Shown here one piece after another: positions 49,313 through 59,040 of a DNA stretch of 64,000 nt; the stretch's first letter is position 1; each line of letters opens with the position of its first letter. This DNA is from Candidatus Butyricimonas faecavium. GTDB lineage: Bacteria > Bacteroidota > Bacteroidia > Bacteroidales > Marinifilaceae. A model generated the notes under the pieces. It saw nothing but the letters and a program-made list of their open reading frames with translations, did no database searches and was not told the DNA's origin. The position numbers and the translations under genes were made by a program. Location of the stretch: positions 1-64,000 of the forward strand of contig CALUKD010000008.1 of assembly GCA_944321125.1 (NCBI GenBank), given 5' to 3'.

Positions 49313-50491
49313 CTATACCATATATAATGTATGATCTATAACCTTCCTATTAGCTTCTTCCACTTGGGAAAAATCATATTCCCTGTATCTCTCGATCATT
49401 TCCCCGGTTACGGAACGCATTTGGGCCTTGTCTATAACATCATCTGATATTCGAAGTCTTCCAGCAATAGTGGCCCACGAATGTCGAGCGTACGTGAAAC
49501 TAAATCTTTTAAATCCATGCTTGGCAGCGATAGCGTACAGGTCGTCGTTTATGCGATGATTAAGGTAGCGTTCATGTGAAAATTGAGTAAGTATCATTTT
49601 TTGTCGACTTGGATCCGCGTACCTTGCAAGTATTTCTTTGGCTTCTGCCGGAATCGAGAGTCTTAAATGGACAAATCTAGCAGTACGGCTTGTTTTTGCC
49701 CGGTCTATATCTATAATATCGGGAAAATATTCCATTTCAAATATATCCTTTAGATTCATTCCGCAAAAGAAAAAAGATAGCATAAAAAAATCTCTGCCAA
49801 TTCCAGATTCATTGTATATTACTTTTATGATTTCAGCGTCTAGTTTTCTTATTTTAGCATTATAGTCTGATGGAATAGATATTGCGTCAAACGGGTAAGA
49901 TTCCTTGTCGATCAATCGCTTTGCTATGGCCAAGTTATAAATTCTCTTTATATTTCGAAGGTGTTTATTTGCTGTTACTTCTTTCCCTGTATTTTTCACG
50001 TAATTTCTTTTAAATTCAGCTATAGAATCTGAATCTAAATCTATAAAGTAAACATCTTTTGATTTGAAATACTTTTTCAACACATTATTGGTCGATTCTA
50101 ACGTTGTGGCATATCCCTCTCTACCCTCTTTGTGTAATTCAGATATATAATCGTTGGCCACGCTAATAAAACTTACGAGGCCATTTTTTTTATTTTTCTC
50201 GCTTTTAGTAATAATTTCTTTTATTTTTTTTGCGGGATAGTCGTTGATTATATCGCCAAATTGGAATATTATTTTTTTGTATCTTGCAATCTTGTCTGCT
50301 ATCTGGGCGTTATACATGGATGCAAGCGGGATATTTACGACCTCTCCATTCGCATCATCGAATTCGTTGGATCTAACGTATATGCCGGTTGGTATATATA
50401 CAGTGTTAGAACCTTTGGATGACACGTAAATCTTCACGTGCCATTTACCGGTAATCTCTGACACATCCCTTAGAGCTATTCCTATTTTCAT
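49313..50491 (-). CDS. int: Phage integrase, tyrosine recombinase (Bacteroidetes type)
   Basis: 392 aa from ATG 50491; ATG 50521 lies at the predicted transcript start. N-terminal arm-binding and SAM-like domains (about 1-200), catalytic domain after. Visible catalytic residues: FTYARHSWATIAGR (H/R box) and MIERYREYDF (nucleophile Tyr). The box I position reads CGMNLKDI, with Asn in place of the usual Arg, as in many Bacteroidetes integrases. The gene abuts tRNA-Leu and transcribes away from it. It integrates and helps excise the prophage. Confidence 0.85.
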   Translation of the reverse strand: MKIGIALRDVSEITGKWHVKIYVSSKGSNTVYIPTGIYVRSNEFDDANGEVVNIPLASMYNAQIADKIARYKKIIFQFGDIINDYPAKKIKEIITKSEKNKKNGLVSFISVANDYISELHKEGREGYATTLESTNNVLKKYFKSKDVYFIDLDSDSIAEFKRNYVKNTGKEVTANKHLRNIKRIYNLAIAKRLIDKESYPFDAISIPSDYNAKIRKLDAEIIKVIYNESGIGRDFFMLSFFFCGMNLKDIFEMEYFPDIIDIDRAKTSRTARFVHLRLSIPAEAKEILARYADPSRQKMILTQFSHERYLNHRINDDLYAIAAKHGFKRFSFTYARHSWATIAGRLRISDDVIDKAQMRSVTGEMIERYREYDFSQVEEANRKVIDHTLYMV

Positions 50492-50506
50492 AACGCTTAT
50501 TTTTTT

Positions 50507-50537
50507 TGTTGTCGACAACATTTCGACAACAAATATA
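50507..50537 (-). promoter_or_regulatory. Integrase promoter and palindromic operator
   Basis: Minus-strand -7 box TATATTTG (50537-50530). A perfect 14-bp palindrome TGTTGTCGACAACA (50507-50520) lies at the expected transcript start, with another CGACAACA half-site at 50524-50531. Confidence 0.5.
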
Positions 50538-50545
50538 GCTTTTTT

Positions 50546-50640
50546 AGCACAAAAGTGTGCTTTTTGAGCGTGTGATTTGAAATAAAAAAGGAGCTACATT
50601 TATTGTAACTCCTTTATTTTCAATTGTACTCGAGGCGGGA
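50546..50640. other. Probable attR region at the 3' end of tRNA-Leu
   Basis: The integrase gene faces away from the 3' end of tRNA-Leu (50627), the usual geometry for tRNA integration. An AGCACA/TGTGCT inverted repeat (50546-50561) lies between them. The second attachment copy would be outside the window, so the core cannot be defined here. Confidence 0.4.
50582..50612 (-). terminator. Terminator of the tRNA-Gly/tRNA-Leu transcript
   Basis: Nine-pair stem (50604-50612 with 50590-50598, one G-U on the RNA), followed on the minus strand by TTTTTTATT. Confidence 0.75.
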
Positions 50641-50711
50641 CTTGAACCCGCACAGCCGCAATGGCCACGGGATTTTAAGTCCCGCGTGTCTACCGATTCC
50701 ACCACTCGAGC
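50627..50711 (-). tRNA. tRNA-Leu (anticodon TAA)
   Basis: 85 nt with long variable arm. Acceptor GCTCGAG/CTCGAGT (last pair G-U), anticodon loop CTTAAAA in GGGA/TCCC stem, T-arm GCGGG-TTCAAGT-CCCGC. No CCA encoded. Likely the phage integration target. Confidence 0.93.
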
Positions 50712-50718
50712 AACTTGG

Positions 50719-50791
50719 AGCGAAAAACGGGACTCGAACCCGCGACCCTAACCTTGGCAAGGTTATGCTCTACCAACTGAGCTATTTTCGC
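50719..50791 (-). tRNA. tRNA-Gly (anticodon GCC)
   Basis: 73 nt. Acceptor GCGAAAA/TTTTCGC, D-arm with AGTTGGTA loop, anticodon loop TTGCCAA, T-arm GCGGG-TTCGAGT-CCCGT. Seven nt upstream of tRNA-Leu on the same transcript. Confidence 0.95.
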
Positions 50792-51018
50792 ATGATTGCT
50801 TGCAAAATTTTCAAGGAACGCTTTCCGTTTTTGCGATTGCAAATATAGAGTATTTTTTGTTTCCAACAAAAGGTTTGATGAGAAAATGCAAGGGATTTTT
50901 TTTAAATCATTTATTGAAAACTGTTTTTCATATAGTTACTGGAGGATGGAAAGAGGGGTGTGTTGGGGAGAGAAGGGGTATAGAGATTTGATTTTGCGAT
51001 TTTTTTTTAAGAAATGGG

Positions 51019-51048
51019 TTGTTCTCGGGTGTAGAATGATTATATTTG
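51019..51048 (+). promoter_or_regulatory. Promoter of ftsX operon
   Basis: TTG (51019-51021), 19 nt, TATATTTG (51041-51048), 22 nt before the ftsX ATG. The stretch 50792-51018 shows no gene. Confidence 0.55.
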
Positions 51049-51070
51049 TCGAGTTTTTAAGACAGAAAGA

Positions 51071-51937
51071 ATGTCGCAGACAGAAAGTAGAAAGGGAAAA
51101 AGTGCTTATTTTGTTCCCACAATCAGTATTTCTTTGGTATTGATTGTGGTTGGTATGCTTGTATTTATTTTGTTGAATGCCCGGGCAGTTTCGGAGCACG
51201 TGAAACGGAATATCGGTTTTGCCGTGATCGTGAAGGATAATACGAATGAGGTGGAGATCAAGCGGGTACAAAAGATTTTGGATACTCAACCTTACGTTTA
51301 TACTTCGAAGTACATCACTAAAGAGCAGGCAGCGAAATCTTTCAAGAAAGAGATGGGAGAGGATTTTGAGCGAATATTGGGTGCCAACCCTTTATTGCCT
51401 TCTATCGAGATCAAGTTGAATCCGGCTTACGCGAATAACGATTCGCTGGCAATGATAGAAAAAGGGCTGGCAAGGTTTGATATTATTCATGAGGTGTATT
51501 ACCAGAAATCCATGATCGAGAGTATTAATGAGAACATACGGCGGATTACGATTATCTTTTTGATTGTCGGGGCGGTATTGGTGTTGATTTCGTTCACGTT
51601 GATTCGTAATATGATTCATTTGGCGGTTTACTCGCAGCGCTTGTTGATCAAGACGATGCAATTGGTGGGTGCCACGCCATTTTTTATATGCAAACCTTTC
51701 GTGTACGGGAGTATGTGGCGAGGGTTCTTTGGGGCTCTGATCGCTAATCTGGTGTTGCTGGGAGCGATATTTTTCGTGCAGGAGAAAGTAGGGAACGTGA
51801 TTAATATCATGCGGCAGGATGTGATTCTGTTGATGGTGGTTTTCGTGCTTCTGTCCGGGGTGATATTGTCATTTTTTTCGGCTTGGTTCTCTGTGCGTTG
51901 TTATTTGCGGCGGGATTTGGATGATTTATACGTGTAA
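51071..51937 (+). CDS. ftsX: Cell division protein FtsX
   Basis: 288 aa. Short cytoplasmic N-terminus, TM1 (VPTISISLVLIVVGMLVFIL), a periplasmic domain of about 120 residues (FAVIVKDNTNEVEIKRVQKI), then three TM helices and the cytoplasmic loop YSQRLLIKTMQLVGATPFFI. FtsX with FtsE couples septation to peptidoglycan hydrolase activation. No ftsE in the window. First of a compact rightward operon with uppP, truB and queA. Confidence 0.9.
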   Translation: MSQTESRKGKSAYFVPTISISLVLIVVGMLVFILLNARAVSEHVKRNIGFAVIVKDNTNEVEIKRVQKILDTQPYVYTSKYITKEQAAKSFKKEMGEDFERILGANPLLPSIEIKLNPAYANNDSLAMIEKGLARFDIIHEVYYQKSMIESINENIRRITIIFLIVGAVLVLISFTLIRNMIHLAVYSQRLLIKTMQLVGATPFFICKPFVYGSMWRGFFGALIANLVLLGAIFFVQEKVGNVINIMRQDVILLMVVFVLLSGVILSFFSAWFSVRCYLRRDLDDLYV

Positions 51938-51947
51938 ATAAAAATAT

Positions 51948-52208
51948 ATGGCAAGAATTTTAAACGAAAAGAAAGACGGTTTTCCAATACCGAAGGATAA
52001 TTACAAGATGATCCTGATCGGTTTTGGAATCGTTATAGTGGGTTTCCTCTTGATGATGGGAGGGGGGGCAGATTCGCCCGATACATTTAATTATGACATT
52101 TTTAGTTTTCGCCGGATCACGTTAGCGCCAATCGTGGTGTTATTTGGTTTCGGTTTCGTTTTCTGGGGTATTATGCGGAAGCCCAAAACGAAGGAGGAGA
52201 GAAAATAG
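51948..52208 (+). CDS. DUF3098 membrane protein
   Basis: 86 aa. FPIPKDNYKMILIGFGIVIV opens the family signature; two TM helices with DSPDTFNYDIFSFRRITLAP between them. DUF3098 regularly separates ftsX from uppP in Bacteroidetes. Function unknown. Confidence 0.85.
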   Translation: MARILNEKKDGFPIPKDNYKMILIGFGIVIVGFLLMMGGGADSPDTFNYDIFSFRRITLAPIVVLFGFGFVFWGIMRKPKTKEERK

Positions 52209-52997
52209 ATGGAGTGGATTGAGGCATTGGTGCTTGGTATTATCCAAGGACTTACGGAATTTCTGCCGGTAAGTAGTTCCGGGCATTTGCAAATTTTTAG
52301 TGCTCTCTTCGGGTTAGAAGGAGAGGAGAATTTAACGTTTGCTGTGGTGGTTCATGCGGCGACGGTTTGTAGTACGATCGTGATTTTGTGGAAGGAAGTT
52401 TCTGTGTTGTTCAAGGGCTTTTTCACGTTCAAGTATAATGACGAGATGGCCTATGTACTAAAGATATTTCTTTCTATGGTACCGGTGGCTATCGTGGGAT
52501 TTTGTTTCAAGGATTACGTGGAAGCATTGTTTGGCTCTGGCTTGATGGTCGTGGGGTGCATGTTGCTGGTAACGGCGGTGTTGTTATCCTTCGCTTATTA
52601 CGCCAAACCCCGGGTAAAAGAGAAAATCTCGTATCGGGACGCATTCGTCATCGGGTTAGCACAAGCGTGTGCCGTGTTGCCCGGTTTGTCTCGTTCCGGT
52701 TCGACTATTGCTACGGGAATATTGTTGGGTAACAAGAAGGAAGCGGTGGCCAAATTCTCTTTTTTGATGGTATTGATTCCCATTTTAGGGGAGGCTCTAC
52801 TGGATCTGATGAAAGGTGGATTTTCGGCAGAGGCGAGCGGCATTTCGACAGTGTCGCTATTAGTGGGATTTGCGGCAGCTTTTATCTCGGGATGTGTTGC
52901 TTGTCGCTGGATGATTAATATCGTGAAAAAAGGTAAGTTGATTTGGTTCGCTCTTTATTGCGCTATTGCGGGTATATTGACAATTGTTTTGGGATAA
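52209..52997 (+). CDS. uppP: Undecaprenyl-diphosphatase
   Basis: 262 aa, eight predicted TM helices. [20 protein letters not shown] near the N-terminus and [19 protein letters not shown] near residue 155 are the two BacA/UppP active-site motifs. It regenerates the lipid carrier for cell-wall synthesis by dephosphorylating C55-PP. Starts directly after the DUF3098 stop. Confidence 0.95.
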   Translation: MEWIEALVLGIIQGLTEFLPVSSSGHLQIFSALFGLEGEENLTFAVVVHAATVCSTIVILWKEVSVLFKGFFTFKYNDEMAYVLKIFLSMVPVAIVGFCFKDYVEALFGSGLMVVGCMLLVTAVLLSFAYYAKPRVKEKISYRDAFVIGLAQACAVLPGLSRSGSTIATGILLGNKKEAVAKFSFLMVLIPILGEALLDLMKGGFSAEASGISTVSLLVGFAAAFISGCVACRWMINIVKKGKLIWFALYCAIAGILTIVLG

Positions 52998-53713
52998 TGA
53001 GCAAGTGGGGTAATATTTTTTTTAGAGAAGGAGAAGATTTTCGAGCAGGAGCGGTATTCGTGGTTGATAAACCATTGCGTTGGACATCGTTTGATGTGGT
53101 GAACAAAGTTCGTATTTGCTTGAGAAAAGGATATGGAAAGATAAAAGTGGGGCATGCGGGGACGTTAGACCCTTTGGCGTCGGGAGTGGTGATTATTTGC
53201 GTGGGGAAGGAGACGAAGAAGATCGAGGAGTATATGGGACAGGAGAAAGAGTATGTGGCGGAGATTACTTTCGGGCATACGACTCCTTCTTATGATTTGG
53301 AGACATCTTTTGACAAGGAGTTTTCGTATGAGCAAGTGGACAGAGCTTGTTTAGAGCGGGCGATCCAACAGTTTATCGGGGAGATAGAACAGTTCCCGCC
53401 TTCTTATTCGGCTGTTCGTGTTGACGGGGTTCGGGCGTACGAGATGGCACGCCGGGGGGACGAGGTAGAGATGAAGAGCCGGAAGGTGATGGTTCGGGAG
53501 ATTGAAATATTGAAAGTGGAATTTCCAATAGTGGAACTCCGGATTGTGTGTAGTAAGGGGACATACATCCGTTCGCTGGCTCATGATTTGGGAAAAGCTT
53601 GCGGTAGCGGCTCGTATTTGTCTGCTCTAAGAAGGACCCGGGTGGGAGATTTCCGGGTGGAAGACGGGTTTAAAATGGATGAAATTATTGGAGTTTTGCA
53701 AGAAAATTTGTAA
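52997..53713 (+). CDS. truB: tRNA pseudouridine-55 synthase
   Basis: 238 aa from ATG 52997, which overlaps the uppP stop by one base (TAATG). GHAGTLDPLASGVVIICVG carries the catalytic Asp. VDKPLRWTSFDVVNKVR and PPSYSAVRVDGVRAYEMARR are further family motifs. Makes pseudouridine in the T-loop of tRNAs. Confidence 0.95.
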   Translation: MSKWGNIFFREGEDFRAGAVFVVDKPLRWTSFDVVNKVRICLRKGYGKIKVGHAGTLDPLASGVVIICVGKETKKIEEYMGQEKEYVAEITFGHTTPSYDLETSFDKEFSYEQVDRACLERAIQQFIGEIEQFPPSYSAVRVDGVRAYEMARRGDEVEMKSRKVMVREIEILKVEFPIVELRIVCSKGTYIRSLAHDLGKACGSGSYLSALRRTRVGDFRVEDGFKMDEIIGVLQENL

Positions 53714-53751
53714 TTTAGCAAGATTTGATTAATATATAAACATTATTCAAC

Positions 53752-54801
53752 ATGAAATTATCTAAGTTTAAATATAAGTTGCCGCCGGAGTTAATCGCGT
53801 TACATCCGACGCCTAACCGGGATGAGGCTCGGTTGATGGTTTTGGATCGGAAAACCGGAAAGATTGAACACAAGGTTTTTAAAGAGGTGATTGATTATTT
53901 TGATGAGAAGGATGTGTTCGTTTTTAATGATTCTAAGGTGTTCCCGGCGAGGTTATATGGAAACAAGGAAAAAACCGGGGCGGAGATTGAAGTATTTTTG
54001 CTGAGAGAGTTGAATCCGGAATTGCGAATCTGGGATGTACTGGTGGATCCGGCTCGGAAAATACGTATCGGGAATAAGTTGTATTTCGGGGAAGATGATA
54101 GTATGGTGGCCGAGGTCATTGATAATACTACTTCTCGCGGGAGAACTTTACGTTTCTTGTTCGATGGTGAATATGACGAGTTCAAGAAGGAGTTGTATGC
54201 ATTAGGTGAAACCCCACTTCCTCGTTTTATTAATAGGAAGGTGGAACCGGAGGATGCCGAGAATTACCAGACTATTTTTGCCAAGCATGAAGGTGCGGTG
54301 GCAGCTCCTACCGCGGGTATGCATTTTAGCCGCGAGTTAATGAAGCGGATGGAGATCAAGGGAATTGATTTCGCTTATATCACGTTGCACGTCGGTTTGG
54401 GGAACTTCCGGGAGGTGGACGTGGAGGATTTGACGAAACATAAGATGGATTCGGAACAAATCTTCGTGACCCCGGAAACCGTGAAGATTGTGAATAACGC
54501 GAAGGATGAGAAGCATAAAATTTGTGCCGTGGGTACGACGGTGGTACGTACATTGGAAAGTTGCGTGACCACGAAAGGGAGGTTGACGGAGTTTGAAGGG
54601 TGGACGAACAAGTTTATCTTCCCCCCTTATGATTTCAGCGTGCCGGATGCATTCATTTCTAATTTTCATTTGCCTTATTCAACGTTATTGATGATGGTGG
54701 CGGCCTTTGGTGGGTATGAGTACGTCATGGAAGCGTATAATCAGGCGGTTAAGGAAAAATATCGTTTTGGTACTTATGGCGATGCCATGCTTATCATTTA
54801 A
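53752..54801 (+). CDS. queA: S-adenosylmethionine:tRNA ribosyltransferase-isomerase
   Basis: 349 aa. [20 protein letters not shown], then [23 protein letters not shown] and [12 protein letters not shown] match QueA throughout. Transfers the ribosyl group of SAM to preQ1-tRNA in queuosine synthesis. Co-directional with truB, 38-nt gap. Confidence 0.95.
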   Translation: MKLSKFKYKLPPELIALHPTPNRDEARLMVLDRKTGKIEHKVFKEVIDYFDEKDVFVFNDSKVFPARLYGNKEKTGAEIEVFLLRELNPELRIWDVLVDPARKIRIGNKLYFGEDDSMVAEVIDNTTSRGRTLRFLFDGEYDEFKKELYALGETPLPRFINRKVEPEDAENYQTIFAKHEGAVAAPTAGMHFSRELMKRMEIKGIDFAYITLHVGLGNFREVDVEDLTKHKMDSEQIFVTPETVKIVNNAKDEKHKICAVGTTVVRTLESCVTTKGRLTEFEGWTNKFIFPPYDFSVPDAFISNFHLPYSTLLMMVAAFGGYEYVMEAYNQAVKEKYRFGTYGDAMLII

Positions 54802-54823
54802 AATATAGAACCTGAGGGTTAAA

Positions 54824-54855
54824 GACGGTATGCTGAAAGGTATGCCGTTTTTTTG
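54824..54855 (+). terminator. Terminator between queA and mfd
   Basis: ACGGTATGC/GTATGCCGT stem (nine pairs with G-U) followed by TTTTTTT. Confidence 0.8.
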
Positions 54856-54871
54856 ATAAAGGGACAAAGAT

Positions 54872-57800
54872 TTGGAAGCAAAAGAGTTATTAAATTTATT
54901 TCAAGATCATCCTGTTGTACAGAAAATTGCCAATCGGCTGCGTAAGCAGACGGGGACAAAGATTAAGCTGGAGAACGGGATCGGGTCGCTTGTGGCTTTT
55001 ATTGCGGCTGCCGTGGGACGGGAGTTGAAGGGATTGCAGTTTTTCGTGTTGAACGACAAGGAGGAGGCTGCTTATTTTTACAATGATTTGTTGACTTTTT
55101 ATGACGAGGAGAACGTGCGTTTTCTGCCTTCTTCGTTTCGGCGTTCCGGTAATTTTGAAGATAAAGATAACGATTCAATCTTAGTTCGGACGGAGGTGCT
55201 GAATGCCTTGACTGCAAAGGAGGTGGGGATGGTGGTTACTTACACGGAGGCGATGGCCGAGAAGGTGGTGAGTAAGAAGATGCTGGCTGATATGTCGATG
55301 CCCGTGATTAAAGGGAATAAGTTGTCGATAACTTTTTTAGAGTCGTTGTTGGGAGAGTATGGCTTCGAACGGAATGATTTCGTGTATGAACCCGGGCAGT
55401 TTTCTATTCGAGGAAGTATCGTGGATGTTTATTCCTTTGCGGAAGAGCGCCCTGTGCGAATAGATTTTTTTGGAGACGAGGTAGAGAGTATTCGTTATTT
55501 TGATGTCGAGACACAACTTTCCGAGCAGTTGATTGACAAGGTGGTGATCGTACCCGATTTGAGTGAATCAACGGATAAGAATGATAACGTGGGATTGACT
55601 GAGTTTCTAGGAAAGGAGGCCACGTGGTGGATGAAAAATTCATTGTTGATTCATGATCGCATTAATTCGTTGAAAGAGCTGGATACCGGAGGCTTTTTGA
55701 TCACGTCGGATAGTTTGTTTCGGGCGATCGAGGGAAATAGCGTGGTGGAGTGGGGACCGGAATTGTTTTTCCGGGGTGAGGTGATTCGTTTGGAGGCAGA
55801 GGTGCAACCGACTGTGAATAAACAGTTCGATTTGCTGGCAGAGCATTTGTTGGATAAGCAGATGGATTGGTATACGGTTTATCTTTGTTCCACGAATGAT
55901 ATGCAGCTTCAGCGTTTGCGGGATATTTTTTCGGACAAGGGGCATGAGGTTAATTTTGTGCCCGTGGAAGGGACGATTCATGAGGGATTTAGTGATGCCC
56001 AGATCAAGGTGTGTATTTATACGGAACACCAGATTTTCGATCGTTACCAAAAATACCGTTTGAAGACTTCGCAGATCCGGAAAGGACGGGAGTCAATTAC
56101 GATCAGTGAATTACAGAATTTACATCCCGGTGATTATGTGGTACATATAGATCACGGAATCGGGCGTTTCGGAGGGTTGACAAAAATTGATAATGACGGG
56201 AAGATTCAGGAGGCCATACGTTTGGTATATAAGAATAATTCCGAATTGTATGTGAGTCTCCATTCATTGCATAAAATTTCCAAGTATAAGGGCAAGGATG
56301 GGGAACCGCCAACCGTGAGTAAGTTGGGCGGAGAGGCTTGGAATAAATTGAAACAACGAACAAAGTCTAGGGTAAAGGATATAGCCCGGGAATTAATCGC
56401 TTTGTATGCCAAGCGTAGACAGGAGAAAGCTTATGCTTTCTCGAAGGATAGTTTTTTGCAGGACGAGATGGAGGCATCTTTCATGTACGAGGAAACGCCT
56501 GACCAGATGAAGGCGATTGAAGCGGTGAAAGCGGACATGGAGAGTCCTCACGTGATGGATCGTCTGGTTTGCGGGGACGTGGGATTCGGGAAAACGGAAG
56601 TGGCTATCCGTGCGGCATTCAAGGCGGTAGCCGATAGTAAGCAGGTGGCTGTATTGGTGCCGACAACGGTTTTGGCCTATCAACATTATAATACATTCAA
56701 AAAACGCCTGGAGGGGATGCCTTGCCGGATTGAGTATATTAGTCGAATGAAAAAGAGTGGTGATATTAAGCGGATCTTGAAAGATTTGGAAGCGGGGAAG
56801 GTGGATATCATCATCGGGACACATCGTTTGACGAGCAATGATGTAAAATTTAAGGATCTCGGTTTGCTGGTGATTGATGAAGAGCAGAAATTTGGGGTGG
56901 CAGTAAAGGAGAAGCTGAAACGTTTGAAGTTGAACGTAGATACGATTACTATGACGGCCACGCCGATCCCGCGGACACTGCAATTCTCGTTGATGGGAGC
57001 GAGGGATATGTCGATTATCCGTACGGCCCCGCCTAATCGTTACCCGATTGTGACGGAGTTGCATCGTTTTGACGAGAAAGTGATTAAGGATGCGATTTCT
57101 TACGAAGTGAGCCGTGGCGGACAGGTGTTTTTTATTCATAACCGTGTGGATAATATCCGGGATATTCAATATATGATTCACCGTCTGATTCCCGGTATTA
57201 AAAGTTGTGTGGGACATGGGCAGATGAGCGGGGAGGAGTTGGAAACGGTGATGCATGATTTCGTGCGGGGAGATTACGATGTGCTGATTGCCACGACGAT
57301 CGTAGAGTCTGGGTTGGATATTCCTAATGCAAATACGATTATTATTAATCAAGCCCAAAATTACGGGTTAAGTGATTTACACCAGTTGCGGGGAAGGGTG
57401 GGGCGTTCCAACCGGAAGGCTTTTTGTTATTTGTTGGCTCCTCCCTTGGAATTAGTGAACGCGGATGCCCGGAGACGGTTAAAGGCGATAGAGGATTTCA
57501 GTGGTTTGGGGAGTGGATTCAATATTGCCATGCAAGATTTGGATATTCGTGGGGCTGGGAATATTCTGGGGGGAGAGCAATCCGGTTTTATTGCAGAGGT
57601 AGGTTATGAGACGTATCAACGGATTCTGAACGAGGCTTTGGTTGAATTGAGGGACGAGGAATTTCCTGAATTACAGAAAGAGCATCCGGATGAGCCAATG
57701 GCATTTACCACGGATTGCGTGATCGACACAGATTTTGCATTGTTGATTCCCGATACTTACGTGGAGAACGTGAGCGAACGAATCCGTTTGTATCGGGAGT

Positions 57801-58177
57801 TGGATAATATCATGAATGAGGAGTCTTTACAGCGTTTTGAAATAGAAATGAAAGATCGCTTTGGCGAAATACCAGTTCCGGTTATTGGTTTGATGGAAGT
57901 GGTTCGGATTCGCCAGAGGTGTATGGATTTGGGGATCGAGCGGTTGATGGTGAAGAATAACAAGATGATCGTTTATTTTATCAGTGATCAGAATTCGCCA
58001 TTTTATGCTTCTCCCGTGTTTAGTGAGTTATTGAAGTTTATACAGAAACAGGTGATCCCTTGCAAGATCAGCGAAAAGAATGATAAGTTGAGTTTGGTTT
58101 TCACGGGTATTGTCGATATTAATAGGGTATCGGAGATCACACGAGAGATGCGGGACTTTGCTTATGGTAATAATTAA
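54872..58177 (+). CDS. mfd: Transcription-repair coupling factor
   Basis: 1101 aa. UvrB-homology N-terminus, RNA-polymerase-interaction domain (HPGDYVVHIDHGIGRFGG near residue 416), helicase motifs VCGDVGFGKTEVA (Walker A), VIDEEQKFGV (DEEQ) and GRVGRSNRKAFCYLL, and a C-terminal TRCF domain. Displaces stalled RNA polymerase and recruits UvrA. The start is a TTG at 54872, after AAGG; no nearby ATG fits better. Confidence 0.95.
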   Translation: MEAKELLNLFQDHPVVQKIANRLRKQTGTKIKLENGIGSLVAFIAAAVGRELKGLQFFVLNDKEEAAYFYNDLLTFYDEENVRFLPSSFRRSGNFEDKDNDSILVRTEVLNALTAKEVGMVVTYTEAMAEKVVSKKMLADMSMPVIKGNKLSITFLESLLGEYGFERNDFVYEPGQFSIRGSIVDVYSFAEERPVRIDFFGDEVESIRYFDVETQLSEQLIDKVVIVPDLSESTDKNDNVGLTEFLGKEATWWMKNSLLIHDRINSLKELDTGGFLITSDSLFRAIEGNSVVEWGPELFFRGEVIRLEAEVQPTVNKQFDLLAEHLLDKQMDWYTVYLCSTNDMQLQRLRDIFSDKGHEVNFVPVEGTIHEGFSDAQIKVCIYTEHQIFDRYQKYRLKTSQIRKGRESITISELQNLHPGDYVVHIDHGIGRFGGLTKIDNDGKIQEAIRLVYKNNSELYVSLHSLHKISKYKGKDGEPPTVSKLGGEAWNKLKQRTKSRVKDIARELIALYAKRRQEKAYAFSKDSFLQDEMEASFMYEETPDQMKAIEAVKADMESPHVMDRLVCGDVGFGKTEVAIRAAFKAVADSKQVAVLVPTTVLAYQHYNTFKKRLEGMPCRIEYISRMKKSGDIKRILKDLEAGKVDIIIGTHRLTSNDVKFKDLGLLVIDEEQKFGVAVKEKLKRLKLNVDTITMTATPIPRTLQFSLMGARDMSIIRTAPPNRYPIVTELHRFDEKVIKDAISYEVSRGGQVFFIHNRVDNIRDIQYMIHRLIPGIKSCVGHGQMSGEELETVMHDFVRGDYDVLIATTIVESGLDIPNANTIIINQAQNYGLSDLHQLRGRVGRSNRKAFCYLLAPPLELVNADARRRLKAIEDFSGLGSGFNIAMQDLDIRGAGNILGGEQSGFIAEVGYETYQRILNEALVELRDEEFPELQKEHPDEPMAFTTDCVIDTDFALLIPDTYVENVSERIRLYRELDNIMNEESLQRFEIEMKDRFGEIPVPVIGLMEVVRIRQRCMDLGIERLMVKNNKMIVYFISDQNSPFYASPVFSELLKFIQKQVIPCKISEKNDKLSLVFTGIVDINRVSEITREMRDFAYGNN

Positions 58178-58180
58178 GCT

Positions 58181-58918
58181 ATGAATCTAATTGTTGATAT
58201 TGGAAATACACGAACCAAATATGCTGTTTTTGATGACGGTGATTGGGTGAAATGTGGATTGGGATTACCGGAAGCGTACGATTTGGCGAAGGCTTATCGG
58301 GGAAGCGGGAAGGAGGTAAACTTGATTTTATCAAGTACGGGGGCTATTTCGGCGGAGGTTCGGGAAAGGTTGCATGAGGTTTCGACTTTCTTTTGCGAAG
58401 TGTCTTCGGAGATCCCTTTGCCGATCCGTTTGGGATACGAGACCCCGAAGACATTGGGTGTTGACCGGATTGCCGGTTGTGTGGGTGGGGCATTCCTTTT
58501 TCCGGATAAGGAGTTGCTGGTGATTGATTCCGGTACGGCGATCACGTATGATTTCGTCAGTGCAGACGGGGTGTTTCGTGGAGGGAATATATCTCCGGGG
58601 CTGGGGATTCGTTTCCGGGCGTTAAACGAGTTTACCGCGAGTCTTCCATTGGTGAAGTGTTCCATGAAACATGGATATGTCGGAAAGAATACACATGACG
58701 CGATTTTGAACGGGGTGATGAATGGTATACTTTTTGAAATGAGAGGGTATATAGATGAGTTGTTCCGAAATAATCCCCATGCTGTGGTAATTATAACAGG
58801 GGGGGGGAGTGAATATCTGAAAAAAACATTGAAACGTACTGTTTTTTTTGAAGACAAGTTAGTGATTACGGGTTTAAACAGAATTTTAGAATACCAAAAA
58901 ACGGTTAATTATACATGA
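58181..58918 (+). CDS. coaX: Type III pantothenate kinase
   Basis: 245 aa. MNLIVDIGNTRTKYAVFDDG (phosphate loop), LGVDRIAGCVGG, VIDSGTAITYDFV and GGNISPGLGIRFRALNEFTA are the CoaX signatures. First step of CoA synthesis. Three nt after mfd. Confidence 0.95.
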   Translation: MNLIVDIGNTRTKYAVFDDGDWVKCGLGLPEAYDLAKAYRGSGKEVNLILSSTGAISAEVRERLHEVSTFFCEVSSEIPLPIRLGYETPKTLGVDRIAGCVGGAFLFPDKELLVIDSGTAITYDFVSADGVFRGGNISPGLGIRFRALNEFTASLPLVKCSMKHGYVGKNTHDAILNGVMNGILFEMRGYIDELFRNNPHAVVIITGGGSEYLKKTLKRTVFFEDKLVITGLNRILEYQKTVNYT

Positions 58919-58956
58919 AAAATATGTGAAACATTTCCGTTTTAAAGAAATAGTGG

Positions 58957-58964
58957 TAATTTTG
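58957..58964 (+). promoter_or_regulatory. -7 box upstream of the TPR gene
   Basis: TAATTTTG fits TAnnTTTG; the -33 position is weak. Starts the TPR, lptC and corC-like transcript. Confidence 0.4.
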
Positions 58965-59040
58965 CGATAGTCCTCATGTGGGTGGGGCTGGTTATGATGA
59001 AAAAAACTTATTCGAACTAACTTAAATAAAAGGGATGGCT

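Noticed and set aside
56393-57358. 321-aa minus-strand frame inside mfd
   Set aside because: His/Asn/Arg-rich shadow of the mfd coding strand; mfd is intact and certain.
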